From Streptomyces sp. NBC_00249 (lineage in GTDB: Bacteria > Actinomycetota > Actinomycetes > Streptomycetales > Streptomycetaceae): DNA of 64,000 nucleotides. A model generated the notes under the pieces. It saw nothing but the letters and a program-made list of their open reading frames with translations. It ran no database searches and was not told where the DNA came from. The stretch covers positions 124,001 to 188,000 of the forward strand of contig NZ_JAPEMV010000003.1 in the NCBI RefSeq assembly GCF_026342355.1, in the 5' to 3' direction. Both the position numbers and the translations under genes were made by a program. Shown piece after piece: positions 25,485-35,019 of this stretch. Positions within the stretch are counted from its first letter, which is position 1; each line of letters starts with the position of its first letter.

Positions 25485-26145
25485 CCGGGACGAGACCCGG
25501 CAGACCCGTCAGGCCCTCAGCAGCACAGCCGACAACGGCCTGAAGATCGTGATCGTGGGCGGCTTCGGCGTCGGCAAGACCACCATGGTCCGCTCGGTCA
25601 GCGAGATCCGCCCGCTGAACACCGAGGAGACGATGACGAAGGCCGGGGAGGCCGTCGACGACACCCACGGCGTCGCCGCGAAGACCGCCACCACCGTCGC
25701 CTTCGACTTCGGCCGCATCACCCTCGACGCGCACAACGTGCTCTACCTGTTCGGCGCCCCCGGCCAGGAGCGCTTCTGGTTCCTGTGGGACCGGCTGTTC
25801 TCCGGCACCCTCGGCGCGGTCGTCCTCGTCGACACCCGGCGGCTCGCCGACTCCTGGTACGCCATCGACCGCCTCGAACACCACGGCACGCCCTTCGTCG
25901 TGGCCTGCAACGACTTCGGCGGCCCCGTCCACACCCCCGAACAGGTCCGGGGCGCCCTGGACCTGCCGCCCGAGGTGCCGCTGCTGTTCTGCGACGCACG
26001 CTCCCGCGAGTCCAGCAAGCAGGTGCTCATCTCCCTCCTCCAGCACCTCCAGCACCTCCAGGACCTCCACGGACTCCCGGGCGTCCCGCACCCGAGACCC
26101 CCCCAGCCGGCCGCCCCGCACCCCCTCCCGGAGCACACCCCGTGA
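25465..26145 (+). CDS. cvnD: Conservon GTP-binding protein CvnD
   Basis: This is a 226-residue small GTPase of the Mgl/CvnD type: P-loop GGFGVGKTT, switch region with TATTVAFDFG, LFGAPGQERF (DxxG replaced by G-A-P-G) and VVACNDFGG in the N/TKxD position. The C-terminal 40 residues are Gln/His/Pro-rich, with three tandem QHLQHLQ-type units. TTG 25465 with GGAG ten bases upstream is the best start and overlaps cvnC. CvnD is the GTPase switch of the conservon. It overlaps the first P450 by GTGA. Confidence 0.92.
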   Translation: MDSATSDRDETRQTRQALSSTADNGLKIVIVGGFGVGKTTMVRSVSEIRPLNTEETMTKAGEAVDDTHGVAAKTATTVAFDFGRITLDAHNVLYLFGAPGQERFWFLWDRLFSGTLGAVVLVDTRRLADSWYAIDRLEHHGTPFVVACNDFGGPVHTPEQVRGALDLPPEVPLLFCDARSRESSKQVLISLLQHLQHLQDLHGLPGVPHPRPPQPAAPHPLPEHTP

Positions 26146-27371
26146 CCACCCCCGAGCCCCAGCCCGTCTACCTCGGCGGCCCGCGCTTCCAGAGCGACCC
26201 CGCCGAGCTGTACCGGGAGATGCGCCGCGACCACGGCGCCGTCGCCCCGGTCGTCCTCGACGGCGACGTCCCGGCCTGGCTGGTCCTCGGCTACCGCGAA
26301 CTCCACCAGGTCACCGGCGACCCGCAGCTCTTCTCCCGGGACTCCGACCTGTGGAACCAGTGGGACCGCATCCCCGCCGACTGGCCCCTGCTCCCGATGA
26401 TCGGCCGCAAGCAGCCGTCCATCCTCTACACCGTCGGCGAACGCCACCGCGAGCGCGCCGCCGTGATCTCCGAAGCCCTGGAATCCGTCGACCCCTTCGA
26501 ACTGCGGGGCCACGCCGAACGCTTCGCCGACGAACTCGTCGACGAGCTCTGCGGCAAAGGCGCCTGCGACATCGTCGGCGAATACGCCATGCTGCTGCCC
26601 CTGCGCGTCCTCGCCCGCGTCTACGGCTTCTCCGACGAGCAGGGCCCCGGCCTCGTCACCGCCATGAACGACATGATCAACGGCCGTGAGGGCGCTCTGG
26701 AGGGCCAACGCCACCTCGGCGGGTCCATGTACGCCCTGCTCGCCGCCAAGGCCGCCGAGCCCGGTCCCGACGTCGCCTCCCGGATGCTCGCCAACACCGC
26801 CGGCTTCACCACGGACGAGGTCGCCCAGGACCTGATGGTGATGCTGGCCGCCGGCCACCAGCCCACCGCCGACTGGATCGGCAACTCCCTGCGCCTGATG
26901 CTCACCGACGACCGCTTCGCCGCCTCCCTGGCCGGCGGCCGCCACAGCGTCGGCGAGGCCATGAACGAAGTGCTCTGGGAGGACACCCCCACCCAGAACG
27001 TCGCCGGCCGCTGGACCACCCGCGACACCAAGCTGGGCGGACAGCACATCGGCAGCGGCGACCTGGTCCTGCTGGGCCTGGCCGCCGCCAACGGGGACCC
27101 GCACGTACGCACCGACACGGGCGCCCTCACCGGCGGGAACAACGCCTTCTTCTCCTTCGGCCACGGCGAACACCGCTGCCCCTTCCCCGCCCAGGAGGTC
27201 GCCGAGGTCATCGCCCGGACCGGCATCGAGGTCCTCCTCGACCGGCTCCCCGACGTCGACCTCGCCGTCCCGGCCGCCGAACTCACCCGGCGCCCCTCTC
27301 CCTGGCTGCGCGGGCTCAGCGCCCTCCCCGTGACCTACACCCCGACGCCCGCCCTTGGAGCCACCCGATGA
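26142..27371 (+). CDS. Conservon-associated cytochrome P450, CYP157-like, EXXR arginine missing
   Basis: This is a 409-residue P450. The heme-binding loop is intact, FSFGHGEHRCPFPAQ with the axial Cys, and the I-helix region AAGHQPT is degenerate, lacking the usual acid-Thr pair. In the K-helix the normally invariant EXXR reads E-V-L-W, so Arg is replaced by Trp. CYP157 enzymes of Streptomyces are known for the same loss. GTG 26142 overlaps the cvnD stop. It is followed with a 4-base overlap by a normal P450, reproducing the CYP157-CYP154 pairs of S. coelicolor conservons (the cvnE/cvnF positions). Whether it is catalytic or a structural partner is unknown. Confidence 0.9.
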   Translation: MTTPEPQPVYLGGPRFQSDPAELYREMRRDHGAVAPVVLDGDVPAWLVLGYRELHQVTGDPQLFSRDSDLWNQWDRIPADWPLLPMIGRKQPSILYTVGERHRERAAVISEALESVDPFELRGHAERFADELVDELCGKGACDIVGEYAMLLPLRVLARVYGFSDEQGPGLVTAMNDMINGREGALEGQRHLGGSMYALLAAKAAEPGPDVASRMLANTAGFTTDEVAQDLMVMLAAGHQPTADWIGNSLRLMLTDDRFAASLAGGRHSVGEAMNEVLWEDTPTQNVAGRWTTRDTKLGGQHIGSGDLVLLGLAAANGDPHVRTDTGALTGGNNAFFSFGHGEHRCPFPAQEVAEVIARTGIEVLLDRLPDVDLAVPAAELTRRPSPWLRGLSALPVTYTPTPALGATR

Positions 27372-28615
27372 CCTGCCCGATCGACCACAGCGGCCCCGCC
27401 CCGATCACCCTCGACCCCTTCGTCACCGACCTCGACGCCGAGAGCGCCGCCCTGCGCGCCGCGGGCCCGCTGGTACGGGTCGTCCTGCCGGGCGGCGTGG
27501 GCGTCCACGCGGTCACCCACCACGCCGAGGCGCGCGCCCTCCTCACCGACCCCCGGGTCGTCAAGGACATCGAGGTCTGGGGCGCCTGGCAGCGCGGCGA
27601 GATCCCCCCGGACTGGCCGCTGATCGGCCTCGTCAACCCCGGCCGCTCCATGCTCACCGTCGACGGGGACGAGCACCGCCGCCTGCGCACCCTCGTCGCC
27701 CAGGCCCTCACCGTCCGCCGGGTCGAGAAGCTGCGCGCCGGCATCGAGGCGCTGACCACGGAGATGCTCGACGAGCTGGCCACCACCGGGGCCGGCGAGA
27801 CCGTCGACCTGAAGGCCCGCTTCGCCTACCCGCTCCCGATGAACGTCATCAGCGAGCTGATGGGCGTCGACGCCGCCGAACACCCCCGCCTGAAGGCCCT
27901 CTTCGAGAAGTTCTTCTCCACCCAGACCCTCCCCGAGGAAGTCCCGCAGATGATGGCGGACCTCGGCGCCCTCTTCTCCCGGATCGTGGAGTCCAAGCGC
28001 GAGAACCCGGGCGACGACCTCACCAGCGCGCTGCTCGCCGCCTCCGAGGACGGCGACCGGCTCAGCACCGAGGAGATCACCAACACCCTCCAGCTGATGG
28101 TCGCCGCCGGACACGAGACCACCATCAGCCTCATCGTCAACGCCGTCGTCGCCCTGGAGACCCACCCCGAGCAGCGCGCCCTCGTCCTCGCGGGGGAGGT
28201 CCCCTGGGAGAACGTCGTCGAGGAGACCCTGCGCTGGTCCACCCCCACCTCGCACGTCCTCATCCGCTTCGCCACCGAGGACATCGAGATCGGCGACCGG
28301 ATCCTCCCGAAGGGCGAGGGCCTCCTCGTCTCCTTCGGCGCCCTGGGCCGCGACGAGGCCCAGCACGGCGACACCGCGGGCGAGTTCGACATCACCCGCA
28401 CCCCGAACCGGCACATCTCCTTCGGCCACGGCCCCCACGTCTGCCCCGGCGCCGCCCTCTCCCGCCTGGAGGCCCTCGTCGCCCTCCCGGCCCTCTACGC
28501 CCGCTTCCCCGACCTCGGCCTCGCCGTCGGACCCGGGGAACTGCGCAACAAGCCGATCCTCACCCAGAACGACCTGTACGACCTCCCCGTCCGGCTCACT
28601 ACGACCACAGGGTGA
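27368..28615 (+). CDS. Conservon-associated cytochrome P450, CYP154-like
   Basis: This is a 415-residue P450 with all landmarks: I-helix VAAGHETT, K-helix EETLRW (EXXR present) and heme loop ISFGHGPHVCPGAALSRLE with the axial Cys. It matches the CYP154 family that sits last in P450-bearing conservons. ATG 27368 overlaps the preceding stop (ATGA). No ferredoxin or reductase is encoded nearby, so electrons must come from general redox partners. It ends the six-gene coupled operon. The substrate is unknown; related CYP154 proteins accept a range of steroids and flavonoids in vitro. Confidence 0.92.
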   Translation: MTCPIDHSGPAPITLDPFVTDLDAESAALRAAGPLVRVVLPGGVGVHAVTHHAEARALLTDPRVVKDIEVWGAWQRGEIPPDWPLIGLVNPGRSMLTVDGDEHRRLRTLVAQALTVRRVEKLRAGIEALTTEMLDELATTGAGETVDLKARFAYPLPMNVISELMGVDAAEHPRLKALFEKFFSTQTLPEEVPQMMADLGALFSRIVESKRENPGDDLTSALLAASEDGDRLSTEEITNTLQLMVAAGHETTISLIVNAVVALETHPEQRALVLAGEVPWENVVEETLRWSTPTSHVLIRFATEDIEIGDRILPKGEGLLVSFGALGRDEAQHGDTAGEFDITRTPNRHISFGHGPHVCPGAALSRLEALVALPALYARFPDLGLAVGPGELRNKPILTQNDLYDLPVRLTTTTG

Positions 28616-28696
28616 TCACGCCTCCTCCGCAGAGGGGAGCACCACTCCTCCCCGGAGGGGACGTCCCGCCGCGCCCGGCGGCCTAGGTTCGTCGTC

Positions 28697-29869
28697 ATGC
28701 ACCTCACACGCCGGACCGCGGCCGCCGCGGCCCTCTTAGCCCTCCTGCTCCCCGTCCCGACCGTCCTGGCCACCTCGGCGAGCGCCGCCCCCGCCACCGC
28801 CACGGACACCCGTACGGTCACCCCCGAACTCCCGCGGCCCACCGGCCGCTTCGCGGTCGGCCAGGAGGACCTCCACCTGGTCGACCGCAGCCGCACCGAC
28901 CCCTGGGCGCACTCCGGGCCCCGCGAACTGATGGTCACCCTGCGCTATCCGGCGCGGGCGGGCACCGGCCGCGCCCCGGCGCCGTACATGAGCACCGAGG
29001 AAGCCCGTCTGCTCCTCGCCGACAAGGGCCTGGAGCAGGCCATCGACCCCGCGGCCTTCGCCGGCACCCGCGCCCACGCCCGCACCGGGGCCCGGCCCGT
29101 CGACGGCCGCTACCCGCTGGTCGTCCTGTCGCCCGGGTTCACCGTCCCGCGCGCCACCCTCAGCTCCCTCGCCGAGGACCTGGCCTCCCGGGGCTACGTG
29201 GTGGCCGCCGTCGACCACGCCTACGAGAGCTCCGCCACCGCCTTCCCCGGCGGCCGGATCCTGACCTGCCTGGCCTGCGAACAGACCGGCGGCGGCCCGG
29301 GCACCATCGAGGCCGTCACCGCCGTACGGGCCAAGGACACCGCCTTCCTGCTGGACCGGCTCACCGGCCGCCACCCGGCCTGGCGCCACTCCGGGCTGAT
29401 CGACCGCGACCGCATCGCCATGGCGGGCCACTCCATCGGCGGCGCCTCCGCCCTCCCGGCGATGGCCGCCGACCGGCGGATCCGCGCGGGCATCGACATG
29501 GACGGCACCCTGCCCGAGCCCTACCCCGCCGACGGGATCGGCGGCCGCCCCTTCATGCTGATCGGCTCCGCCGCGAGCGTGCCGGGCTCCGGTGCGGACA
29601 ACTGGGTCTCGCTGTGGCCGAAGTTCGACGGCTGGAAGCGCTGGATCACCCTCGACGGCACCGACCACTTCGGGGTCACCGACTTCCCCTCGATCCGCGA
29701 CCAGCTCGGCCTGCCGCACCCCGAGGCGCCCCTGTCCGGGTCCCGCTCCATCGAGCTGACCCGGCGCTACGTCGCCGCCTTCTTCGACCAGCACCTCAAG
29801 GGACAGTCCCGGCCCGTCCTCGACGGCCCGTCCGCCGGAGCCCCCGAGGTCCGCTTCCACAACCCCTGA
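28697..29869 (+). CDS. Secreted alpha/beta hydrolase, platelet-activating-factor acetylhydrolase-like
   Basis: This is a 390-residue exported hydrolase. The signal peptide RRTAAAAALLALLLPVPTVL ends at ASAAPA. The core has VVLSPGFTVPRATLSSLAEDLASRG, the nucleophile elbow MAGHSIGGASA, the acid in GIDMDGTL and the base His in LDGTDHFGVTD, the order of the PAF-acetylhydrolase/lipase family. No Shine-Dalgarno is visible before ATG 28697. TAGGTT lies 7 bases upstream and could be the -10 of a leaderless transcript, but no good -35 fits. It should act on ester or lipid substrates outside the cell. A strong hairpin follows. Confidence 0.85.
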   Translation: MHLTRRTAAAAALLALLLPVPTVLATSASAAPATATDTRTVTPELPRPTGRFAVGQEDLHLVDRSRTDPWAHSGPRELMVTLRYPARAGTGRAPAPYMSTEEARLLLADKGLEQAIDPAAFAGTRAHARTGARPVDGRYPLVVLSPGFTVPRATLSSLAEDLASRGYVVAAVDHAYESSATAFPGGRILTCLACEQTGGGPGTIEAVTAVRAKDTAFLLDRLTGRHPAWRHSGLIDRDRIAMAGHSIGGASALPAMAADRRIRAGIDMDGTLPEPYPADGIGGRPFMLIGSAASVPGSGADNWVSLWPKFDGWKRWITLDGTDHFGVTDFPSIRDQLGLPHPEAPLSGSRSIELTRRYVAAFFDQHLKGQSRPVLDGPSAGAPEVRFHNP

Positions 29870-29874
29870 GCGGG

Positions 29875-29918
29875 TACGGGGACCCGTGCGGCCCGCGAAG
29901 GCCGCACGGGTCCCCGTA
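29875..29918. terminator. Strong bidirectional terminator hairpin
   Basis: An inverted repeat with 19-bp perfect arms (29875-29893 and 29900-29918) and a 6-base loop lies between the hydrolase stop and the anti-sigma stop. It serves convergent transcripts. Confidence 0.85.
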
Positions 29919-29934
29919 GGGCCACCCAGGGCCC

Positions 29935-30660
29935 CTACACCGGCACCGACACGAAGGTCCGGCCCGACTCGTTCTCCACCAGGACCTCCTTCACCTGCGC
30001 CGGGTCCACGGCCGCGGAGCCGTCCAGGGCCGCGCCCTTGCCCTCGCCGTGCTCGGCCGTGCCCACGACCCAGCCGCCCGCCGTGGTCCGCGTACCGTCC
30101 TTGGCGACCACCACCAGACGGCAGCGCTCACCCGCCGGCACCCCGGTCACCGCCGCGTGCACCCGCACCCACTTCGGGGCCGGTGTCACCTGCACGGTCA
30201 TCCGCGCACCCGAACCCGCGTCCGTCGCGGAGGCCACCCGGGTCCCCGCGGGCGGCGGCGAAGCCGGCGCCGACACGGTCGGGGACGGCGGCAGGGGCAG
30301 CGCCCGCGCCTGGGCATCGTCCCCGCCGAGGCGGGCCCCGGCCCAGAACACGGCGGCGAGGGAGGCCGCCGCGGCCAGCCCCACCAGCGCGGTCCGCCGC
30401 CTGGCACCCGCCGCCCGCTCCCCGCGCACCTGCCGCAGGGTCCGCTGGAGCAGCAGATCGCCGCCCTGCGGAGGCCCGTCGAGGAACGCCTCCTCGGGCA
30501 CCTCGCCCAGTACCTTCTCCATCTCCCGCAACGCGGCCACCTCCTCACGGCACCGCACACAGTCGCCGAGGTGCTCCTCGACGCGCCGTACGTCCTCCTC
30601 GTCCAGGACCCCGAGCACGTACGGGCCGAGCAGTTCCTCCTCGTGCCGCTCCCGGTTCAC
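29935..30660 (-). CDS. Membrane anti-sigma factor with zinc-finger domain
   Basis: This is a 241-residue protein. The N-terminal 60 residues are an anti-sigma domain with H-L-G-D-C-V-R-C, the HxxxCxxC zinc-type motif. One membrane helix follows (ALVGLAAAASLAAVFWAGARL, about residues 90-112), then a Pro/Ser linker and an extracytoplasmic anti-sigma-K-like C-terminal domain. GTG 30660 overlaps the sigma-factor stop (GTGA). It should hold the ECF sigma factor inactive at the membrane until an envelope signal releases it. Confidence 0.9.
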   Translation of the reverse strand: MNRERHEEELLGPYVLGVLDEEDVRRVEEHLGDCVRCREEVAALREMEKVLGEVPEEAFLDGPPQGGDLLLQRTLRQVRGERAAGARRRTALVGLAAAASLAAVFWAGARLGGDDAQARALPLPPSPTVSAPASPPPAGTRVASATDAGSGARMTVQVTPAPKWVRVHAAVTGVPAGERCRLVVVAKDGTRTTAGGWVVGTAEHGEGKGAALDGSAAVDPAQVKEVLVENESGRTFVSVPV

Positions 30661-31259
30661 GCCACCACCTCCCGCAGTCCGCCGGGCTGCTGGGGCGGCC
30701 GGCCTGATCGTCTGTCTCCGACGGCATCGGCGCCGCCGTCCGTGAACACCTCGCGCAGTGCCTTGAGCGCGTAGTGCGAGCGCGATTTGACCGTGCCCGC
30801 CGGAATGCCGAGGCGGTCGGCGGCCTCGGCGACACTGCGCTGGCGGTAGTACAACTCCGTCAGCACGTCGCGATGTTCCGGCGAGAGCCGGTCGAGGGCC
30901 CCCAGGACCGTCATCGTGTCCACCACGGAGTCCGCGTGGTCACCCTCCACCGGGGGAGCGGCCGCCGAACCGGAGACCTCCGGCGGGCGGGCCGCCTTGG
31001 CCCGGTAGCGGTCCGTGATGATGTTGCGGGCCACCGTGAGCAGCCAGCCGCGCACCGAACCCTTCCCGTTGACCAGGACCTCCGCGTGACGCCAGGCCCG
31101 GATCAGAGTCTCCTGGACGACGTCCTCGGCGGCGGCCCGGTCACCGGTCAGCCGGGTGGCGTACGCGAGCAGGGCGTTGCCGTGCTCCTCGTAGACCGCC
31201 CTGATCAGTGCCTCGTCCGTCGTGCCCCGCCGTGCGCGGGGCCACAGTGGTCCGGCCAT
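30657..31259 (-). CDS. ECF RNA polymerase sigma factor
   Basis: This is a 200-residue sigma factor. Region 2 has LLAYATRLTGDRAAAEDVVQETLIRAW and GWLLTVARNIITD. Region 4 has LDRLSPEHRDVLTELYYRQRSVAEAADRLGIPAGTVKSRSHYALKALR. This fits the ECF group coupled to membrane zinc anti-sigma factors (SigK/SigL type). ATG 31259 follows GGAGAGGGTGAG. It is co-transcribed and coupled with the anti-sigma gene, and lies 110 bp behind a DUF1996 gene on the same strand. That gap carries three 13-bp direct repeats that might be part of its control. Confidence 0.93.
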   Translation of the reverse strand: MAGPLWPRARRGTTDEALIRAVYEEHGNALLAYATRLTGDRAAAEDVVQETLIRAWRHAEVLVNGKGSVRGWLLTVARNIITDRYRAKAARPPEVSGSAAAPPVEGDHADSVVDTMTVLGALDRLSPEHRDVLTELYYRQRSVAEAADRLGIPAGTVKSRSHYALKALREVFTDGGADAVGDRRSGRPPQQPGGLREVVA

Positions 31260-31338
31260 CTCACCCTCTCCGTCCGCCTCGTGTTGCGTGGTGCGGTCGG
31301 AACACGCCCTGGGCGCGCGGACGGTTCATGTGATGTGC

Positions 31339-31377
31339 GTCACTCCTGCATGTCACTCCTGTACGTCGCTCATGTGC
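31339..31377. repeat. Three 13-bp imperfect direct repeats upstream of the sigma gene
   Basis: GTCACTCCTGCAT, GTCACTCCTGTAC and GTCGCTCATGTGC follow one another without gaps. The last overlaps the stop codon of the DUF1996 gene; the others lie about 80-110 bp before the sigma start. A phased activator or sigma-binding site, or a simple duplication, is possible. Confidence 0.45.
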
Positions 31378-32353
31378 GGCAGGCGCGGCCCTCGTTGATG
31401 CAGGCGACCAGGGCGGCCATCTGCTGGTCCGTCATCACGTCCACGAACATCGCGTGGTCGGTCCTCGGGCTGTGCCGCTGCTCGGGGAAGGAGTCGAGGG
31501 CGATCGGCACGCCCGGGGCGACCGCGTAGGACAGCGTCAGGCGCAGTTCGGGCACCGGGAAGGTGCCCTGCGGGCACACGCCGCGGGCGGAGGGGAACAG
31601 CAGGTGCGAGCGGTGGTCGGGGACCGCGGTGTCCAGGCCGTTCCAGCAGCTGGGGAACACCAGCGTCCGGGTGACCAGATCGCCCGCCGGGCAGCGCGGG
31701 TAGTCCGTCGTCGAACGGTCCGGCAGGCCGGAACAGCCCCAGCGGGCCCGTACGTCGGCCCCGGAGCCGGCCGTGTACGCGACGGCGTCGCCCGTCATCG
31801 CGCGCAGGAACCGCGGCATCGGCACCACCTTGCTGACCGGATTGCCCCGGAACTCCACGCCCACCGAGGCCTCCGGCAGGATCTCGCCCGCGTTGCCGTG
31901 CCCCGCCGAACCCTCGTGGGGGCGGGTGCCCGGCCGGTCGGGGCGGCGCAGCACCGGCCAGTAGTAGGTGGAGCGGTCGCCGCCGGCGCAGCTGGTGTCG
32001 GCCGCGGCCAGGGAGGCGTCACCGGACAGCGCGTCGGTGGACAGGTTGCCGACGTAGGCGTGCGTGTGGTGGGCGCCGGCCCGCAGTCCGGGGGAGACCA
32101 CCAGGTTGTCCTCGTTCCAGTGGCCCTCCTCGTTGCGCCCGCAGTCCACGCTCACGGTGCCGGTGGAGCCCTCGGGCCCGGCCGGGAGCCGCCCGCCCGG
32201 CTCCGGTGCCACCGTGGTCAGGTCCACGAACTTCCCCGCCACGAAGCCGTGCCGGGGCCCGGCGGCCCGGGAGGCGCCCAGCACGGCGGCGGCCAGCCCG
32301 GTGCCCAGGACCAGGCAGACGAGCAGGGCCAGCAGTCGGTGTTCTTTCCCCAT
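31370..32353 (-). CDS. Exported DUF1996 protein
   Basis: This is a 327-residue protein with a signal or anchor segment (LLALLVCLVLGTGLAAAVLGA) near the N-terminus. The mature part shows DUF1996 hallmarks: AHHTHAYVGN near the start and FPSCWNGLDTAVPDHRSHLLFPSARGVCPQGTFPVPELRLTLSY. It ends with ACINEGRACRT. Conserved Cys and His residues are numerous. ATG 32353 is favoured; GTG 32362 lies too close to GGGAAG. DUF1996 occurs in secreted actinomycete and fungal proteins, often fused to carbohydrate-binding modules, and its chemistry is not known. It may belong to the ECF sigma regulon. Confidence 0.85.
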   Translation of the reverse strand: MGKEHRLLALLVCLVLGTGLAAAVLGASRAAGPRHGFVAGKFVDLTTVAPEPGGRLPAGPEGSTGTVSVDCGRNEEGHWNEDNLVVSPGLRAGAHHTHAYVGNLSTDALSGDASLAAADTSCAGGDRSTYYWPVLRRPDRPGTRPHEGSAGHGNAGEILPEASVGVEFRGNPVSKVVPMPRFLRAMTGDAVAYTAGSGADVRARWGCSGLPDRSTTDYPRCPAGDLVTRTLVFPSCWNGLDTAVPDHRSHLLFPSARGVCPQGTFPVPELRLTLSYAVAPGVPIALDSFPEQRHSPRTDHAMFVDVMTDQQMAALVACINEGRACRT

Positions 32354-32960
32354 GGCGGCCACGCTTCCCGCTGCCCACCCGCGAGTCAACCGGGCATCCG
32401 CACGACGGGGGCGGGAGGGGCTTGTAGGTGTCGCACGGGCGGGCGGTGGAGCGCCCCCGCACGACGGAATCAATGGTTCCGGTTCTTTTCCGGGGGCGGC
32501 TGCGGGGCTACCGGACGCTCTCGCGCGAGGGCTCCTTCCACCCGCCCCGTCGCTCGGGAGATGCTGGAGACCGGGCCCAACCCGAGGTAACCCCCGCCGA
32601 CTCCTCGCCCGGGGCGCCGCCTCCCCTCGCCCCTCACCCTGCCGCCAGGGGGAGGGACAAGGGTTTTCCCCGTATCGGGTTCATCCCCGCGTTGCCTACT
32701 GTCTGCCCACCGGCGATCTTCCGCGACCCGAACCGCCCCCGCGCCAACCCCACATGGTGTGAAGCGGCCCGCGGCCGCACTGCCCGCCGGTACCGCCGTT
32801 GTCCAGCCCCGCCGTCGCGGCCGGACAACGCGGCGCGCGGCGGCGGCCGGAGCGGGCCTGACCAGCCCGCCCCCGGTCCCGCAGCCGCCGGTACACCTCC
32901 CACACTGCACCGACCGGCCGCTCCGGCCCGCCCGGAACCGGCCTTTGATAGGGGAACACC
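32354..32960. other. Gene-free divergent region between DUF1996 and subtilase genes
   Basis: About 600 bases without a convincing gene. Overlapping open frames exist on both strands but have poor codon usage and no ribosome sites. It must contain the subtilase promoter, but I can name no clear -35/-10 pair. I found no riboswitch consensus or long palindrome. Confidence 0.6.
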
Positions 32961-34772
<1,812 letters not shown>

Positions 34773-34846
34773 TCCACCCCGGCCCCCTCCCGACGGATGC
34801 CCCCAACTCCGTTCTGACGGGCCGATAGTACGGACCAATACAGCTC

Positions 34847-34883
34847 ACGGACCTGCCGGTACCTCCCGTACCGGCAGGTCCGT
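34847..34883. terminator. Strong terminator hairpin after the subtilase gene
   Basis: Perfect 16-bp arms (34847-34862 and 34868-34883) with the loop CTCCC lie 75 bp after the subtilase stop. The hairpin would end the subtilase transcript before the LAL gene. Confidence 0.88.
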
Positions 34884-35019
34884 CGCGTTCCCCCGCCGGC
34901 ATTTCTGTCGCCCGACTGATTTCTGCGTCACAATCCGGGTCCGTCAGGCGGCTGACCTCGTATTGTCGCGTCTCACAGGAAAGGCACAGAACTGGGGAGC
35001 GAAAGGCTGGTGGCTGTGC

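Noticed and set aside
32474..32960. Riboswitch (for example c-di-AMP type) before the subtilase gene
   Set aside because: No consensus core could be found by eye; GC-rich runs alone are not evidence.
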